Shown here one piece after another: positions 47,376-56,261 of a DNA stretch of 64,000 bases (the first letter of the stretch is position 1; the number at the start of each line of letters is the position of its first letter). The notes below the pieces were generated by a model. It had not been told where the DNA came from. It saw only the letters and a program-made list of their open reading frames with translations, and did no database searches. Source of the stretch: Hyphomicrobium sp. CS1BSMeth3 (GTDB taxonomy: Bacteria > Pseudomonadota > Alphaproteobacteria > Rhizobiales > Hyphomicrobiaceae); NCBI RefSeq assembly GCF_900117415.1, contig NZ_FPEI01000006.1, positions 186,001 to 250,000 of the forward strand, written 5' to 3'. The translations under genes were made by a program, and so were the position numbers.

Positions 47376-48354
47376 CAGAACGCCGTTGAGGGCCAGCTTT
47401 CTTGGAGGCGGCACGGACTATCCTTCTTATTTTCACTCGAATCCCGGAGCTGTGCTCGGTGGGACGATCGACAAGTATGTCTATATTCAGGCCCTGCCGA
47501 TGTCGCCCATCGCGGAACAGAAATTCCGTGTCACCTATCGTACGACTGAAAGCGTCGATCGGATTGAGGACATCCGGCATCCGGTCATTCGCGAATCCCT
47601 GAGGTCCTATGATTGGACCTCGCCGCTCAACATCGCCACCATGTCGGATCTCCCCGGTAGTACGGGACTCGGGAGTTCTTCCGCCTTCACTGTGGGCTTC
47701 ATCAACCTGCTTCACCGTATGCGCGGGATCGAGCTCACGCGCTACGAGCTCGCGCGTCAGGCTATCCATATGGAGCAGGACATCCTCAAGGAGAATGGCG
47801 GCGCCCAAGATCAGATCCATGCCGCCTTCGGCGGCCTGGCACGTTACGAGTTCGCCGGTGATACTTTCACTATCGAACCGCTGAGGTTGGCCACGAATCG
47901 TCTTAGTTTCCTGAACGCATCGCTGCTGCTCGTCTACACGGGCGAGCAGCGCAGCGCCTCGGTGGTTCTGGAAAACCAGGAAAAACGCAACAAATCCGGC
48001 GCCAACGAGAGCTATCTGCGCGAAATGTATGAGATGACGCGTGTTGGCGCCTCCATTCTGGAGGCTGATGGTGATGATCGTGCCGCGATCGTGCGCTTTG
48101 CCGAGCTGCTCGATCATGGATGGAAATTGAAGCGGAAGCTTGGAACGGCAGTGTCAAATACGACGATCGATAATCTCCACGGCAAAGAGTTGGGGGCATG
48201 GGGGGGAAAATTGCTGGGCGCTGGAGGTGGTGGGTTTGTTCTGTTCCTTGCCGATCCGGAGGTGCACGGGGTCTTCATCGAGCGCTTTGGGGCTGAGAGG
48301 GTTATTCCGGTTTCGCTGACCAACGGTGGGTCTACGGTGTCGAACATTCTGTAG
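47365..48354 (+). CDS. hddA: D-glycero-alpha-D-manno-heptose 7-phosphate kinase
   Basis: A 329-residue GHMP kinase. It opens with ISRTPLRASFLGGGTDYP, has the ATP motif LPGSTGLGSSSAF (near residues 98-110) and the C-terminal GGKLLGAGGGGFVLF. It phosphorylates heptose 7-phosphate at C1 with alpha configuration, the branch leading to GDP-heptose rather than the ADP-heptose of core LPS. GAGGAAGG lies before the ATG, which overlaps the fusion gene by 11 bases. With gmhA and the fusion it makes a complete pathway. Confidence 0.9.
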   Translation: MWISRTPLRASFLGGGTDYPSYFHSNPGAVLGGTIDKYVYIQALPMSPIAEQKFRVTYRTTESVDRIEDIRHPVIRESLRSYDWTSPLNIATMSDLPGSTGLGSSSAFTVGFINLLHRMRGIELTRYELARQAIHMEQDILKENGGAQDQIHAAFGGLARYEFAGDTFTIEPLRLATNRLSFLNASLLLVYTGEQRSASVVLENQEKRNKSGANESYLREMYEMTRVGASILEADGDDRAAIVRFAELLDHGWKLKRKLGTAVSNTTIDNLHGKELGAWGGKLLGAGGGGFVLFLADPEVHGVFIERFGAERVIPVSLTNGGSTVSNIL

Positions 48355-48471
48355 ACAGCAATTGAAGTCGCCGCCCGGGTATTGCGAGTGCGCCGCGAAT
48401 ACGGAACGACGCCTTCGTGTGGGAGGTCTGAAGGTGATCGCCGTCGATCCGGCCAGTGATGGAGACAGCGC

Positions 48472-50154
48472 ATGACGGCACGTGAACGGCGCATTATCTT
48501 GGTTCCCCCCGCGACACCCGGCAGTAAGGGGGACGAGGGGATGGTCCGCGGCGCTCTAGAACTCTTCCGGTCGAGCGTTGTGGTTATCCTCAATGCCTCT
48601 CCGGAATGCCTCTGGATTGAAAAGCTGGGGCTCGCATCCGACGAGCGTCAACGCGTTTCCGATGCGGCAGGGCCGATTCGCGACTTCGCACAATACTTGG
48701 AGGCGAATGATCTTGTATTTTTCTTGGGTGCCGATGTCATCGACGGCACATGCGGTCTCGAACCTAGCTTGGAGCGGATTGAATTGATGGCCAGCGCGCT
48801 GGCACGCGGGGCGCCGGTGTATGTCTCTTGTTCGTTCCGGTCGGTTGTCGCATCGGAAATTTTGGAGCCGCTGCGTCTTATGTCCGATGCAATTTTCCTG
48901 CTGCGTGACAATCACTCATTGGGCAATTTCGAAAGACAGACCGGGCTCGCTGGCCGCTATTTGCCCGACATTTCGTTCTTTTGTCCCAGCAGCAGCGGGG
49001 CGCCGATTGAAACCATCATCGCCGATATCGCTAAGGCGCGGAAAAGCTACGAGCCTGTCATCGGTGTGAACTTCGCCGAGCATTCCTTTCGCTCGTTCTT
49101 TGAGGTGCATTCTGACTTGAATCGAAAGGTATTCGTCGGCTCCATCCTAAGAGAATTGTCTGCATCACATCCAAATGCTTTCTACGTGCTTCTATCTAAC
49201 GACGAGCGGCGTTGGCACAATCATCCATCCGATGATGATTATCAGCAGATCGCGCAGGAATGGCTTATCGAGAACATCGGAGAAGACCGGGCACTCACAG
49301 TCTGCCCCTCCATCGCGTACGGTGGAAACATCACGGTGCTGAGTGCCGTCGATTTCTTGATTACGGGACGAATGCACCTATCGTTAGCGGCATTTCGTGC
49401 TGGCACCCTGCCGCTGGTTATGATGGCGCAGGGTAAGGGCTATAGTTCTGTGGATAAGATGCGCGGGGCCTTCGAGAAGCATGCCGGTTCAGCTGCCGGG
49501 GTAATTTCGAAGGTCGGACAACTTGGTGCTGCCAGCGCCCAGTTTTTTGCCAACCGGCAAGCGCTCAAGGATCGGGTATTGGTTATCGACGCGGAATTGC
49601 GAACGGCACGTGCGCAGGACGCCAAAGCGCTTCTGGAGGAAATGCACGGTCGGGCGCTTCCCGGCTTTGGACAGGGTGGCCAATTGGGTACGGCGCCGAT
49701 GTCTGCATTGGCCGGGCTGATCCGACGTTCCGACCAACTCGTCAAAGAGCAAGCGGTCATCCAGACACTTCGCCACCAGTTTGCTGGAGTGCAAAGTCGT
49801 GAACTGAACGCCGCAAGGCTTGGCGATGAGAGCAAACATTTTTTGGCGAATAACGACGCTACGGTCACTCCTGCGCAGCAGCGCATCGCCAACATGGCTG
49901 TCCGAGGGGATCGATTGGCCGAGGAATTGCGTCGAGCCTACGCCAATCCTTGGCGTCCTCTCAGATTCGCCCTCCGACGCTTTGTCCTACGCAGTTTGCT
50001 CCTCCTCGAGGGTGTCATCCTCTCGAAACGGAGATCGGAAATGCTTCGCCGCTCGATAGCCAGGTACAAGCTCGAGCACGTTCGGCATGACTGGCTCGTG
50101 GCTCGCGGGTTTGATGCGGGCAACGGGGATAAACACGAGGTTTTGCCAAAGTGA
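48472..50154 (+). CDS. Polysaccharide pyruvyl transferase family protein
   Basis: A 560-residue protein. The first 350 residues fit the pyruvyltransferase fold: VPPATPGSKGDEGMVRGA, NDLVFFLGADVIDG, RDNHS, and the hallmark GRMHLSLAAFRAGTLPLVM. Such enzymes add ketal pyruvate from PEP to sugars of exopolysaccharide or S-layer glycan. The last 200 residues are a helical extension ending in a basic stretch (RRFVLRSLLLLEGVILSKRR), possibly for membrane contact. The following gene starts within its stop (GTGA). Confidence 0.8.
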   Translation: MTARERRIILVPPATPGSKGDEGMVRGALELFRSSVVVILNASPECLWIEKLGLASDERQRVSDAAGPIRDFAQYLEANDLVFFLGADVIDGTCGLEPSLERIELMASALARGAPVYVSCSFRSVVASEILEPLRLMSDAIFLLRDNHSLGNFERQTGLAGRYLPDISFFCPSSSGAPIETIIADIAKARKSYEPVIGVNFAEHSFRSFFEVHSDLNRKVFVGSILRELSASHPNAFYVLLSNDERRWHNHPSDDDYQQIAQEWLIENIGEDRALTVCPSIAYGGNITVLSAVDFLITGRMHLSLAAFRAGTLPLVMMAQGKGYSSVDKMRGAFEKHAGSAAGVISKVGQLGAASAQFFANRQALKDRVLVIDAELRTARAQDAKALLEEMHGRALPGFGQGGQLGTAPMSALAGLIRRSDQLVKEQAVIQTLRHQFAGVQSRELNAARLGDESKHFLANNDATVTPAQQRIANMAVRGDRLAEELRRAYANPWRPLRFALRRFVLRSLLLLEGVILSKRRSEMLRRSIARYKLEHVRHDWLVARGFDAGNGDKHEVLPK

Positions 50155-53066
50155 AGATTACTCTGGGACAACGTTTACACGTCTTCTTGCTGCGATTGCT
50201 TGTGAAGTTGGTTAGGCCATTTTCGAAACGGACTGCCGCACGTTTTACGCGCTCCGCTGACAAGCGCGATCCGAAGCAACTGGCACTGAGGCTGAAAGAA
50301 AAGCAAGAGCTGGAAAGGGCCCTTGCACTGGGCCTTCCGGGCGGTGCAGAGCCTCTTGTTGATCCAGCTCGGGTGCGGCGAATCCTTGTTGTGGACGATC
50401 GAATGCCGCAGCAGGACGCTTCCGCGCGCGAGCGGGCGACGTTGGGGATCATTACGGATCTGTGTGCAATTGGCTTCGACGTTGTTTTCTGCCCAACCAA
50501 TCTGAGCGATGCAGAGCCCGTTCGCCGCGATATTGAGGCGTTCGGCGCGACGGTGATTGGCGCCACGAGCGGTCATGTGGACGCCGGCGCCTATCTACGC
50601 GCCGAGGGGGCGAAATTCGGCGCATTCTACCTGGTCGGTCTCGAAGTCGCGGAAGCGTTGATGCCTGAAGCGCGAACAGCGGCTCCGGATGCTCCCATCG
50701 TCTTTCACAACCCCGATCTGGTGGCGTCGTGCGAGGGGCGCGGGACGAGCAAGGCAGGAGCACCTGCTGCTGCCGAAAATCGCCGCGCAAGAGAGAGTGC
50801 GCTTATGAATGCCGCCGATCATGTGGTTCTGGTGAACCCGGCGGAGTATCCTTTCCCGGAAAAAAGCGTCGATGGTCTCAAGATATCGCATTTGCGATCT
50901 CTCAGTGGTTCAGGCAGTGCGAACGTATCTGAGACGGTGCGTCGGTCCGAATTGCTGAGAGCCCTCGATCGGGCAAAAATACTGCCGCTTGATCTCTATA
51001 TTGAAAGTTGCCGCACAACCGATCCTGTCGTCTTTCCTACATACGAGAGAGATCGCACGATCGATGTCTCCATCATTATGCAGGTCGGCAATGATCAGGC
51101 CCTTGCCGACAGTTGCTTGCGCTCCGTGCGAGTGGCCGCTTGCGGTACAGGTATTTGCTACGAGGTCCTGCTGGTAGACGAGAGCACTGGCACCGAAGAA
51201 TCTACGGAGGCCCTGGGCTTTCCGAGATCCGAGACGGCAGCAGCCGATGATAGCCCCGATGAACTGAGGCATTGGAACGCAGCAGTTGCTCGGGCGCGGG
51301 GGCGGTACCTGCTCTTCCTCAGGAGCGATACGATCGTCTTGCCGAACTGGCTGCGTCCTCTGGTTCAAGTCATGGACGACGACCGGCGCGTCGCAATCGT
51401 TGGATCGAAAAGTCTCGATCAAAACGGCGCGATCGAGGAAGCTGGCGGCGTGCTGTATTCAGACGGTTCTGCCGTGAAAATTGGGCAGGGTCGTAGGCGG
51501 CGCTCGACATTCTATTCGCTCGTTCGGGAGGTCGACTACACATCTGGTTCGTCGATGCTAGTGCGCCGTGACTTCTGGCGGGAGGCCGAAGGGTTCGACA
51601 ATCGTTTCGGTCGGTCAGATTATAGGGATGCGGATCTAGCAATGACCGCGCGGGCGCGGGGGTATCACGTTGTTTGCCAACCGATGTCCGAAGTTGTGCT
51701 GGCGAAGGCTGACCAACGCGCGAAGAAGGAAGGGGATCAGTCGGCGCCCCTTGCTGGGCAAGCCCGCGATGAGTTCTTTCAAAAGTGGCAAGGCTCTCTG
51801 GCCAAGGGTTATATGGAGAGCGGGACTGTGCCGGAGATCGCAATCGCGCGTGCCGAGCGGAAAGTCCCTGTCGGCGCAGCGGCCCGTCGGGCGTCGGGTA
51901 AGCTGAATGTACTTTACTTCAGCCCATTTCCCTCGCATCCCGACAACCACGGCAATCAAGCTACAATTCAAGCGTTTGGCCGGCGCTTCCGCGAAATGGG
52001 GCACCAAGTTCATTTCGCCTTGCTTCAAAGCCGGCTTTATGACGAGAACGCCGTCGCTTTGATGCAAAATGCCTGGGACAGCCTGACCATTATTCCGAAC
52101 GATCTTCGGCTTTGGTCCAATGGTACGGATATTCCCTTTGACGCCTGGTATGAGGAGGGAATTGGTGAGCGTATTCGCTTGCTCTGCGCCAAGTACGACA
52201 TTGATCTCGTTTTCTGCTCGTACGTCTTTCAATCGAAGCTTTTGGACTATGTCCCGGAACACGTGCTTAAGGTCATAGATACGCACGACAAGATGGGGGG
52301 GCGATATGAGATGCTTCGCAAAAACGGGCAGCCCACTGAATTCTTTTCGTGCACTCCTGATGAGGAAGGTGCATATCTGCGCCGCGCCGATATCGTAGTG
52401 GCCCGACGCGCCGAAGAAGCTGAATACTTCGACGCCGTGACCGGTCGTGCATCCGCGATCGTTATTCCGCATGTCGAGGAGCCTAGGCCTCTCGATCGGG
52501 AATTTACTGATCTAGCGAATATCGGACTAGTGGCGAGTGCCAATCAAATCAATCTGGCCATTGTGCTGCAATTTCTGCAAGCGGTCGAAAGACGCACCGA
52601 AGCCGGCCATCCGCCGTTTTATGTACATATTGCGGGACAGGTGCGTGACATGATCCGGGCACTGCCCTCGGCCAAGGCGGAGATGTTCATGAAGCCCTGG
52701 GTGAAACTACTGGGTTTCGTTCCAGACATAGGCGAATTTTATAGTAGCGTCGACCTTGTAGTTTCTCCAGTTACAATGGGAACGGGCATTAATGTGAAAA
52801 CTGTTCAGGCCATGGCCTACGGTATGCCGCTTCTGGCTACGGCCTGGGGTAGCAAGGGCATCGAGACAGAAGAGCCGATGCATAACCATCAGGATCTCGA
52901 CACATTGGTCGATGGCCTTTTCTGTTTGGCTAAGGATCCAAATCGGCTTTCCGCACTCGCTGAGGTCAGTCGTCAGCGCTACCGGGCCTTCTACGAGGAC
53001 AGCAATCGCGCGATGGAGGGGATGTTTTCAGCAGCAAGAGGGCGTGAGGAAACGTCACTTGCGTAG
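50151..53066 (+). CDS. Three-domain glycosyltransferase (GT4-like half, GT2, GT4)
   Basis: A 971-residue protein. Residues 80-270 resemble a GT-B N-terminal half-domain (RILVVDDRMPQQDASARER). Residues 300-555 are a GT2 domain: DVSIIMQVGND, ARGRYLLFLRSDTIVLPNWL as the DxD-like site, and FGRSDYRDADLAMTARARGY. Residues 582-965 are a GT4 domain starting LNVLYFSPFPSHPDNHGN, with VVSPVTMGTGINVKTVQAMA and a switch to PLLATAWGSKG. It may add two different sugars in sequence. The start is a GTG overlapping the previous stop. Confidence 0.82.
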   Translation: MKITLGQRLHVFLLRLLVKLVRPFSKRTAARFTRSADKRDPKQLALRLKEKQELERALALGLPGGAEPLVDPARVRRILVVDDRMPQQDASARERATLGIITDLCAIGFDVVFCPTNLSDAEPVRRDIEAFGATVIGATSGHVDAGAYLRAEGAKFGAFYLVGLEVAEALMPEARTAAPDAPIVFHNPDLVASCEGRGTSKAGAPAAAENRRARESALMNAADHVVLVNPAEYPFPEKSVDGLKISHLRSLSGSGSANVSETVRRSELLRALDRAKILPLDLYIESCRTTDPVVFPTYERDRTIDVSIIMQVGNDQALADSCLRSVRVAACGTGICYEVLLVDESTGTEESTEALGFPRSETAAADDSPDELRHWNAAVARARGRYLLFLRSDTIVLPNWLRPLVQVMDDDRRVAIVGSKSLDQNGAIEEAGGVLYSDGSAVKIGQGRRRRSTFYSLVREVDYTSGSSMLVRRDFWREAEGFDNRFGRSDYRDADLAMTARARGYHVVCQPMSEVVLAKADQRAKKEGDQSAPLAGQARDEFFQKWQGSLAKGYMESGTVPEIAIARAERKVPVGAAARRASGKLNVLYFSPFPSHPDNHGNQATIQAFGRRFREMGHQVHFALLQSRLYDENAVALMQNAWDSLTIIPNDLRLWSNGTDIPFDAWYEEGIGERIRLLCAKYDIDLVFCSYVFQSKLLDYVPEHVLKVIDTHDKMGGRYEMLRKNGQPTEFFSCTPDEEGAYLRRADIVVARRAEEAEYFDAVTGRASAIVIPHVEEPRPLDREFTDLANIGLVASANQINLAIVLQFLQAVERRTEAGHPPFYVHIAGQVRDMIRALPSAKAEMFMKPWVKLLGFVPDIGEFYSSVDLVVSPVTMGTGINVKTVQAMAYGMPLLATAWGSKGIETEEPMHNHQDLDTLVDGLFCLAKDPNRLSALAEVSRQRYRAFYEDSNRAMEGMFSAARGREETSLA

Positions 53067-53139
53067 GTTGCGCTCTCGCCCGCCTGGGTAAATATGAGTA
53101 ACCAATGCGCGGTGAACAAAAGCAAGGGGGATCAAAACA

Positions 53140-54003
53140 ATGGCTAACTTGCTCCGATGGATGCGCCGGACTTCTGGAAGCCCCGGCACTACGGCGCCGA
53201 TTTCCGAGGATGTGCAGCCCCCTGCTGAGTATCCCGATGTCTCTGCGGCAATCAGCGCAATTACTACCAAAGAGTATCTTGAAATGTCTGCACGCTTCTT
53301 CGGCGCAGGGACGCATCGAGACCTAAGAAATGTTAAGCTCGCTTCGATCTATTTGCGCGACGATGAATTTTTCTCCCGCTGCCTCGAGGTGTTGCAGCAA
53401 GTAGAATCTGAAAAGATACAGAAATTGATCAATGATCAGGCGGCAAAGAGAGTCGGGGGCTCTTTTGCCGAGTTTGGCATCTTTCAGGGGGCTTGGATTG
53501 AACGCCTCTTTCACATGACGGAGAGTGCGGGCCTAAGCGACCGGCATATCTATGGATTTGATAGCTTTAAAGGACTGTCCAAGCCGCACGAAACTTTTGA
53601 TGTGGCATTCTGGAAGGAGGGGATGTATGCGGCGTCGCGTGCCGACGTGGAAAAAAATCTGAAAGTCGCCGAACGGCCGAGGATCAAGCTGATTGAAGGT
53701 TTCTTTGACGAGTCGCTGGAGCGCGACGATGCCAAAACCGTTGGCAAGATCGCCTTTGCTCGTATCGACTGCGATATCTATGAACCGGCCAAGCGATGCC
53801 TTGAGTTTCTGTCATCGCGTCTGGAACATGGCGCCATTCTCGTGTTCGATGATTGGACGCATGACTACTCGGTTGGCGAGGGACGAGCATTTGCTGAGTG
53901 GGTCGTCACAGTTCCGCACTTGAGGTTTAAGTTTATTTTTCTCGGACCGTGGGATCATTTGCACTTGCGAGTACTGCATCGGGATCAGGACGACATTTTC
54001 TAG
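53140..54003 (+). CDS. TylF/MycF-family O-methyltransferase
   Basis: A 287-residue SAM-dependent methyltransferase with the TylF pattern: AEFGIFQGAWIERLF as SAM loop, IYGFDSFKGL, FARIDCDIYEP with metal-binding Asp, and ILVFDDWTHD. TylF and MycF methylate sugar hydroxyls of macrolides; relatives in glycan clusters cap or decorate surface sugars. AAGGGGG lies ahead of the ATG. It is the last intact gene of the island. Confidence 0.85.
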   Translation: MANLLRWMRRTSGSPGTTAPISEDVQPPAEYPDVSAAISAITTKEYLEMSARFFGAGTHRDLRNVKLASIYLRDDEFFSRCLEVLQQVESEKIQKLINDQAAKRVGGSFAEFGIFQGAWIERLFHMTESAGLSDRHIYGFDSFKGLSKPHETFDVAFWKEGMYAASRADVEKNLKVAERPRIKLIEGFFDESLERDDAKTVGKIAFARIDCDIYEPAKRCLEFLSSRLEHGAILVFDDWTHDYSVGEGRAFAEWVVTVPHLRFKFIFLGPWDHLHLRVLHRDQDDIF

Positions 54004-54420
54004 AGCGGCCTCCGCTGAATGATTGCTGCGATCGCGATCCTGCTCCTCAGCCCGCATCTGTTCGAACACCTAAGCGCGCTTTGCAAAGTCTTGATCGATG
54101 ATTTCCCGATAGTGTTGGTCATAGATGCGCCGCAACGCACTTGGCATCGAGCGCTGATCGCACAGCGGTCTCCTTGGAAGCCGATACATCGCGACCGAGG
54201 CGATGCGCCTCGAATTGTTCGGCTTTTCCTTCGCCTTGTGGCGGATGAGACGATCGGCTTACCTGCGATCGCTGGTCCGCAGCGAAAAGGTGACCTCAGG
54301 TCTTGCGGAAGATATCGCGGATGTCTTTAGGGACCGGTGCGCGCAGGCAGTAGACGCTGCCGCGCCCGGTGAGCCAGCGATGTTTTGCCCACCGTCGCCA
54401 TGCCCCCAAGTGCAACAGTA
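54004..54420 (-). pseudogene. Decayed tyrosine recombinase (phage/island integrase), N-terminal part
   Basis: Read on the minus strand from about 54420, successive frames give HRWLTGRGSVYCLRAPVPKD then IRDIFRKT, after one extra base EVTFSLRTSDRR, a stop codon, ADRLIRHKAKEK, after a lost base AEQFEAHRLG, and further on ALRRIYDQHYREIIDQDF and VFEQMRAEEQDRDR. Together these follow the N-terminal part of integrases that begin with a VPKDLR...SLRT module. At least three frameshifts and two stops make it dead; the catalytic domain is absent. It lies 60 bases from the 3' end of tRNA-Asn, where such an integrase would act. Confidence 0.75.
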
Positions 54421-54480
54421 GGGTTAGCGAAGGCCCTGGTTTGCGTATTATTTATAGATTTCAGGGGCTTGGGCTGGTTC

Positions 54481-54555
54481 TGGCTCCGCGGGTAGGATTC
54501 GAACCTACAACCAACCGGTTAACAGCCGGTTGCTCTACCGTTGAGCTACCGCGGA
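54481..54555 (-). tRNA. tRNA-Asn (anticodon GUU)
   Basis: Read on the minus strand: acceptor TCCGCGG pairs with CCGCGGA, the D-arm has AGCTCAACGGTAGAGC, the anticodon stem ACCGG/CCGGT encloses CTGTTAA with GTT, and the T-arm has GGTTCGAATCC. The CCA end is encoded (54481-54483). Its 3' end faces the glycan island. Confidence 0.95.
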
Positions 54556-54661
54556 TCAGGGGTGTCGCCCGAAGGCTGGTGGCTTCTAGCAAACACTCGC
54601 GCGTCGCGCCACCCCTTTTGGGTGCGACTTGCGAGACTGGGAATATCCCGTGTGTCGCCGA

Positions 54662-55642
54662 TTATTCCGTCGGCGTCATGTACTTCAGGGCCACGTTCGA
54701 GAGCGCCCCGCCGATCACGCACGGAATGCCGACCTGCGCCTGCCCGAGCGCGCTCGCCACTACGCAGCCGAAAGCCAGCGCCGTCTGGCCCGCCTGGCCC
54801 CACCACGAGGCATTCCGGACGTTTTCCGGCCCCTTGCGGCGCAGCTCCTCGACAGCAGCGACCGCCTGCTTGCGAATGGCCGCCGTCTCGTACGTCTCGG
54901 CCGCCGTGATGACCTCGCGCAGCTCCTTCGCCGTCTCCTTGGGGACGCTGTCGAGCTGACGCTTCACGTAGGCGAGGAGCCGCGGATCGGTCTGCAGGTT
55001 CTGGGCGAGCGTCCACTTCGCCATGCTGCCGAGCGTCAGCTTTTCGACATCATTGCGGTCCTTGGACCAGGGCAGAACAGTGATGATGCGGTCGATGCCC
55101 TTGAAGCTGCCCGAGCCGAAATAATGGCCCCACATGATATCGATGTTGGCCGGCGAGGCCTTGAGGTCCAGCGTCTCGAAGGTCGGGCCCTTGCCGTAGA
55201 GATGATGCTCGATGAGCACCTTGCGCGTCGGCATGCGCTCGACGAATTTCTGGAGCAGCTCCTTCCAGCCGCGGAGGCCCGAATACGCGATCGCGCGTAT
55301 GATCACCACCTGATCCTCGGGCGGCAGCGGGTACATCTCCGAGATAAGCTTCTCCGCGATCTCGGGATTGGCCGCGATGACGCCGGCGATGAAGCCCTGG
55401 TAGACGCCAGCCTGCTCGAGCTCCTTGAACACGCCGATCCCGCTCATGGCCTTGACGGCCTCGGGCAGCTTGTTGGGCTCGGGCTTCTCCCGATAGCTGT
55501 TGATCCATTTGAGGATGGTCTGCGCCGTGAGCTGCTGCGGAGGCGGCTGCGGCTGCTGCAGCGTGGCCTTGCGCTGGGCACCAGCCGTGCCTGCGCTCAA
55601 TGCGAGCACGAGCACCACGAGAAAGGACAACACCGCACGCAT
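54662..55642 (-). CDS. Exported protein of unknown function
   Basis: A 326-residue protein with a clear signal peptide (MRAVLSFLVVLVLALSAGTAGA) and a glutamine/proline-rich stretch after it (LQQPQPPPQQL). The rest is mainly helical, with TILKWINSYREKPEPNKLPEAV, EMYPLPPEDQVVIIRAIAYSG and a hydrophobic C-terminal region (ALAFGCVVASALGQAQVGIPC) that may insert in a membrane. I do not recognise a family. It starts at the ATG at 55640-55642. The neighbours give no hint of function. Confidence 0.75.
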   Translation of the reverse strand: MRAVLSFLVVLVLALSAGTAGAQRKATLQQPQPPPQQLTAQTILKWINSYREKPEPNKLPEAVKAMSGIGVFKELEQAGVYQGFIAGVIAANPEIAEKLISEMYPLPPEDQVVIIRAIAYSGLRGWKELLQKFVERMPTRKVLIEHHLYGKGPTFETLDLKASPANIDIMWGHYFGSGSFKGIDRIITVLPWSKDRNDVEKLTLGSMAKWTLAQNLQTDPRLLAYVKRQLDSVPKETAKELREVITAAETYETAAIRKQAVAAVEELRRKGPENVRNASWWGQAGQTALAFGCVVASALGQAQVGIPCVIGGALSNVALKYMTPTE

Positions 55643-55798
55643 AGCTACTCCCAGTCTCTTCGGCGCGCGTGGCGGTGCGCGCGGCGCCTGCAGCTACAAT
55701 GCGAGAGGGCGTGGCCAATTTGCGGCTGGCTTATGGCCGTTTTGCGGTTGTACCGTGGACGCGGGATGGTCGCGCGCGCGTCGAGTGGTGTAGGGCTT

Positions 55799-56257
55799 CG
55801 CGCTTTCAGCGCGACGGGGCTTTCGCCCCTGGCCCCAACCGGGGAGACCCCGGACCCCCTCCTTTTTATGACTTGGAGCGAGCCGCGAGCGCCGCCATGT
55901 CCCTTCTCCCCGTCCTTTACGGGGAGAAGGTTAGGATGAGGGGCGGCGCCAATTGCCGACGTTTGCGTATGCCGCCGCCCCTCACCCCGGCCCTCTCCCC
56001 ATTGAAGACAATGAGGAGAGGGGGAATGGGGCGGCCTCTCGCGAGCGCTGTCCGCTCGCGGCCAAGAGGAAGCAATTGGCACCCGAGCGCGACAGTCATG
56101 AGCGCGCGACTGCGCGCCGGCCGGTAGGCCGTACCAGGAAAACGACAGCACCTCTTCCCAGCAGCCCGCGGCACTCAATAAAGGCGGGTGGGTCCGGGAG
56201 GGTGTCCCTCCCGGCTGGGGCTCGGGGACTGGTCCCCGTCGCGCCGAAGGCGCGAGC
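55799..56257. repeat. Composite hairpin repeat, copy 5 (A-B-B-D-C fragment-inverted A)
   Basis: Module A from CGCGCTTTCAGCGCG, hairpins CTTCTCCCCG...CGGGGAGAAGG near 55900 and CCCTCTCCCC...GGGGAGAGGG near 55994, module D at 56101-56133, a piece of C (CACCTCTTCCCAGCAGCCCG) and an inverted A ending GCGCCGAAGGCGCGAGC. It fills the gap between two minus-strand genes. Nothing else is visible in 55643-56261. Confidence 0.85.
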
Positions 56258-56261
56258 TTTG

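Noticed and set aside
54203-54421. A 72-codon plus-strand frame next to the tRNA gene.
   Set aside because: The minus strand of the same bases gives recognisable integrase fragments, so the plus-strand frame is a shadow.
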